Shown: positions 6,691 through 8,225 of the stretch, piece by piece
How positions within the stretch are numbered: position 1 is the stretch's first letter
How the letters are laid out: every line of letters starts with the position of its first letter
Assembly: GCA_031554725.1 (NCBI GenBank)
Contig: JAVBUZ010000054.1
Span: 1 to 8,225 of the forward strand
DNA: 8,225 nt
Direction: 5' to 3'
Source of the DNA: JAVBUZ01 sp031554725
GTDB lineage: Bacteria > Bacillota > Clostridia > Lachnospirales > Lachnospiraceae
Notes under the pieces: model-generated
What the model saw: only the letters and a program-made list of their open reading frames with translations
The model's database searches: none
What the model was told of the DNA's origin: nothing
Made by a program: the position numbers and the translations under genes

Positions 6691-6719
6691 ATTATACAAG
6701 GAGATTTGACCGAATACAA
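6691..6719 (-). promoter_or_regulatory. Promoter for the cNMP-domain gene pair
   Basis: On the minus strand, a weak -35 TTGTAT (6714-6719) and a consensus -10 TATAAT (6691-6696) are 17 bp apart. Transcription would start near 6684, leaving a leader of about 40 nt before the GGGAGGG ribosome site and the ATG at 6644. No second promoter is obvious before the 537-residue gene, consistent with one transcript for both. Confidence 0.6.
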
Positions 6720-6760
6720 CACAAATAAGTGACAATAATGTATATATTACGGATTTTGTA

Positions 6761-6789
6761 CTGTACTTTTTGAAAAATTATGTTAAAAT
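6761..6789 (+). promoter_or_regulatory. Extended -10 promoter for the small-protein/TetR operon
   Basis: TGTTAAAAT (6781-6789) is an extended -10 of the TGN type with hexamer TAAAAT (6784-6789). A poor -35, CTGTAC (6761-6766), lies 17 bp upstream, as expected when an extended -10 compensates. The -35 overlaps a tandem TGTAC (6757-6761 and 6762-6766), which also reads as GTAC-T-GTAC, a possible small operator. Transcription would start near 6796. Confidence 0.55.
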
Positions 6790-6795
6790 AAAAAT

Positions 6796-6805
6796 ACACT
6801 AGTGT
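6796..6805. promoter_or_regulatory. Candidate TetR-family operator at the transcription start
   Basis: ACACTAGTGT is a perfect 10-bp palindrome 6 bp downstream of the -10, at the predicted transcription start and 20 nt before the next gene's start. Such a position is classic for repression by blocking polymerase, and TetR-family regulators commonly bind short symmetric sites. The TetR gene is second in the same operon, so autoregulation is a natural reading. Binding is inferred, not seen. Confidence 0.5.
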
Positions 6806-6827
6806 CGCTTTTTACGGAGGTATATTT

Positions 6828-7289
6828 TTGGAACAGGATATGAAATATATAAAACAGATAATAAGTGAGTATAAAAGGGGAATAGAGCCTTTGCTTGTAT
6901 ATGTTCCATGGCTTACTCAAAATGTTGGGAAACAAGCTAAAAGCATTTATGAGGGAGAAGGAATAAAGGGAAATACGATTCCTATTCCAGTATTTGACGG
7001 AACACTGATGAACTTCATAAAAGAAACTCAAAAAACAGGGTGGATGGATCGAAACTATGTGTATGTATATTCCAAAAACCACGTAAGAGATATTGATGAT
7101 GAGAGAAGATTAATTGCCAAGGCAACGGTACATGACTTCAAAAATTTGACGGGAATTTTGTCCAAATACGTGATGGGCGGTATGACAAAGTCATATCTAT
7201 GGTCACAAGGAGTAGAAGAAGGTATCTTTTTACTTATTATAGAAAAAATGCGGGAAATCATAGAATTTTGGGATAAGCCACTAAGCTGA
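6828..7289 (+). CDS. Small uncharacterised protein, 153 residues, TTG start, in operon with a TetR regulator
   Basis: The start is TTG at 6828, chosen because GGAGG (6816-6820) lies 7 nt upstream at ideal spacing. The in-frame ATG at 6840 (residue 5) has only a GGA within 3 nt and is unlikely. The protein has no signal peptide or membrane helix. It has a short N-terminal helix, then PLLVYVPWL (21-29), IPIPVFDGTLMNFI (51-64), TGWMDRNYVYVYSKN (70-84), and a C-terminal block ILSKYVMGGMTKSYLW (110-125) followed by a helix ending IIEFWDKPLS. The dense Tyr/Trp and Gly-Gly-Met-Thr-Lys features look like a conserved domain. It recalls a DUF6508-like protein, but I hold that loosely. The function is unknown. 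The TetR gene begins 16 nt after its stop, so the two are one operon, and this protein may belong to whatever response the regulator controls. Confidence 0.8.
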   Translation: MEQDMKYIKQIISEYKRGIEPLLVYVPWLTQNVGKQAKSIYEGEGIKGNTIPIPVFDGTLMNFIKETQKTGWMDRNYVYVYSKNHVRDIDDERRLIAKATVHDFKNLTGILSKYVMGGMTKSYLWSQGVEEGIFLLIIEKMREIIEFWDKPLS

Positions 7290-7305
7290 TACGGGAGTTT
7301 ACAGA

Positions 7306-7890
7306 ATGAGCGATAAATCATTGCAGAAGAAAAGATATATATTGGAAACTGCTAGAAAAGTTTTTATGGAAAAAGGCTATAAAAACGTAACTATGAAAGA
7401 TATAGTTGAGGCATGTGAAATAAGTAGAGGAGGACTCTACTTATATTATGGAAGCACTAGCGAAATCTTTGTGGAAGTTTTAAAAATGGAAACAGAAGAA
7501 ACCGATGATGTATTTTCAGATAATATTACAGAAGATGCAACAGCGGTTGATATTCTTTTGTTATTTTTAAAAGAGCAAAAAAAAGAGTTGCTTAGAAAGA
7601 AAGATAATCTAACAGTGGCGATATATGAATACTTCTTTTCGGGAGAAGTAAGTCCCAAGGATAATATATTGAAGAGACAGTTTGATTCTGCCTCAAAGAT
7701 TATCGAAAAGCTAATCGAAGCGGGAGTTGATAACGGTGAGTTTTACTGTGAAGATTGTAGGGCAACTGCAAGAAATATCATGTTTGTTTTGGAAGGACTA
7801 AAAATATCAGCACAAACGATTGGTATTACATCAGAAATAGTAGACGAAGAATTAGCATATATCCTAAACGGGCTAGGTATTGATGAATAG
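7306..7890 (+). CDS. TetR/AcrR family transcriptional regulator
   Basis: A 194-residue protein, normal length for the family. Residues 8-54 form the N-terminal DNA-binding domain: ILETARKVFMEKGYKNVTMKDIVEACEIS then RGGLYLYYGS, with the recognition helix around 38-48. The start of the pattern (A..vF...Gy..vTm.dI...) is textbook TetR. The C-terminal helices (about 78-194) are a ligand-binding and dimerisation domain, which diverges between members and does not reveal the ligand. Two Cys in a small YCEDC motif (147-151) are an unusual detail. The ribosome site GGGAG (7293-7297) is 8 nt from the ATG. It is the second gene of the operon starting at 6828, and the palindrome ACACTAGTGT at that operon's promoter is the best candidate operator. 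A terminator follows 10 nt after the stop. Confidence 0.95.
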   Translation: MSDKSLQKKRYILETARKVFMEKGYKNVTMKDIVEACEISRGGLYLYYGSTSEIFVEVLKMETEETDDVFSDNITEDATAVDILLLFLKEQKKELLRKKDNLTVAIYEYFFSGEVSPKDNILKRQFDSASKIIEKLIEAGVDNGEFYCEDCRATARNIMFVLEGLKISAQTIGITSEIVDEELAYILNGLGIDE

Positions 7891-7900
7891 AAACAACACG

Positions 7901-7928
7901 AGAATCTGCCTTGGCAGATTCTTTTTTT
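7901..7928 (+). terminator. Rho-independent terminator after the TetR gene
   Basis: AGAATCTGCC (7901-7910) and GGCAGATTCT (7913-7922) form a strong stem (effective loop CTTG), running straight into seven T (7922-7928). It is a textbook intrinsic terminator, 10 nt after the TetR stop, and separates that operon from purL. Confidence 0.92.
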
Positions 7929-7959
7929 ACTTTAATAGGAAATAAGTTAAAACTTAACA

Positions 7960-7988
7960 TTGCAACAATCCATAAGGTGTTGTAAAAT
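7960..7988 (+). promoter_or_regulatory. Promoter of purL
   Basis: The -35 TTGCAA (7960-7965) and -10 TAAAAT (7983-7988) are 17 bp apart; the predicted start is near 7995. A 5-bp inverted repeat CAACA/TGTTG (7963-7967 and 7978-7982) overlaps the -35 and fills the spacer. TAAGTT/AACTTA (7943-7948 and 7951-7956) lies just upstream. Either could be an operator. No Bacillus-type PurBox is evident. Confidence 0.6.
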
Positions 7989-7995
7989 CAAAAGA

Positions 7996-8026
7996 GCGCC
8001 AAGCGGAAAAGAAAAGCTTGTAGCGC
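7996..8026 (+). promoter_or_regulatory. Hairpin at the 5' end of the purL leader
   Basis: GCGC (7996-7999) plus CAAGC (8000-8004) pair with GCTTG (8016-8020) and GCGC (8023-8026). The TA at 8021-8022 is bulged and the loop (8005-8015) is entirely A and G. The hairpin begins at or within a base or two of the predicted transcription start. The leader to the ATG is only about 58 nt, too short for a purine or PRPP riboswitch, and no T run follows, so it is not a terminator. A 5' mRNA-protecting hairpin or protein-binding site is possible. Confidence 0.45.
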
Positions 8027-8052
8027 CTGTAAAATTTCATTTGGAGGAAATC

Positions 8053-8225
8053 ATGGGAAACGTTAGACGTATCTACGTAGAAAAGAAAGAACCATTTGCA
8101 GTAAAGGCAAAAGAACTGCATGAAGAACTGAAAAATTATTTGGGAATTACTGGAGTAGAAAAGGTACGCGAGCTTATTCGCTACGATGTAGAAAATATTT
8201 CAGATGAAATATTTGAAAAAGCATG
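8053..8225 (+). CDS. purL: Phosphoribosylformylglycinamidine synthase PurL (N-terminal 57 residues; runs off the window)
   Basis: The first 57 residues begin MGNVRRIYVEKKEPFAVKAK and include LIRYDVENISDEIFEKA, the N-terminal signature of the long clostridial PurL (FGAM synthase). The full enzyme is over 1,200 residues in this type; it uses ATP and glutamine to convert FGAR to FGAM in de novo purine synthesis in the cytoplasm. Only the N-terminal, PurS-like part is visible here; the catalytic and glutaminase domains lie beyond the edge. The ATG at 8053 has GGAGG (8043-8047) 5 nt upstream. It has its own promoter and follows a strong terminator, so it starts a new transcription unit unrelated to the TetR operon. 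Confidence 0.9.
   Translation, partial: MGNVRRIYVEKKEPFAVKAKELHEELKNYLGITGVEKVRELIRYDVENISDEIFEKA

Noticed and set aside
7995..8052. Riboswitch (purine, PRPP or preQ1 class) ahead of purL
   Set aside because: The leader is about 58 nt, holds one simple hairpin, has no terminator alternative and none of the conserved cores I know.

Overview
The window is AT-rich, densely coded Gram-positive DNA. Strong GGAGG-type ribosome binding sites, hairpin-plus-T terminators and the style of the proteins point to a clostridial Firmicute, most likely of the Lachnospiraceae. The clues are a MalG-type permease end, a 7TM hybrid histidine kinase, and a PurL N-terminus of the clostridial type. The family assignment is inference from protein style; no 16S or other marker is present.

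Layout. (1) 1-1787, plus strand: the last 42 codons of a MalG-type sugar ABC permease, then, 5 nt later, a complete secreted GH13 alpha-amylase-family lipoprotein. Together they form the tail of a starch or maltodextrin use operon. (2) 1788-2200: a gene-free stretch. It holds a 139-bp palindromic element with 18-bp terminal inverted repeats and two inner hairpins, then a clear terminator hairpin, a stretch with only small palindromes, and a good sigma-A type promoter with a short leader. (3) 2201-4360, plus strand: a 719-residue hybrid sensor histidine kinase (7TM sensor, PAS-like, HisKA, HATPase, receiver). (4) 4368-6644, minus strand: two convergent genes, a 203-residue protein with a degenerate cyclic-nucleotide-binding-like beta-roll and a 537-residue protein of no family I can name. 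They lie in the same reading frame with one TAA between them. (5) 6645-6827: a divergent promoter region. (6) 6828-7890, plus strand: a two-gene operon of a small uncharacterised protein (TTG start) and a TetR-family regulator. A perfect palindrome at the predicted transcription start is a candidate TetR operator. (7) 7891-8225: a terminator, a promoter, a leader with a hairpin at its 5' end, and the first 57 codons of purL.

How the genes fit together. The permease and lipoprotein amylase probably work as a unit: the anchored enzyme cuts alpha-glucan outside the cell and the transporter imports the products. The kinase has its own promoter and no adjacent DNA-binding response regulator, so its output is not in this window. 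The convergent kinase and minus-strand genes share one palindromic terminator that contains both stop codons. The TetR operon looks self-regulated. purL begins a separate purine synthesis unit.

Most worth following up: the same-frame split of the cNMP-domain protein and its unknown partner, the 139-bp palindromic element with two mutually exclusive folds, and the TetR operator candidate. I saw no CRISPR array, tRNA, rRNA, transposase or phage gene.
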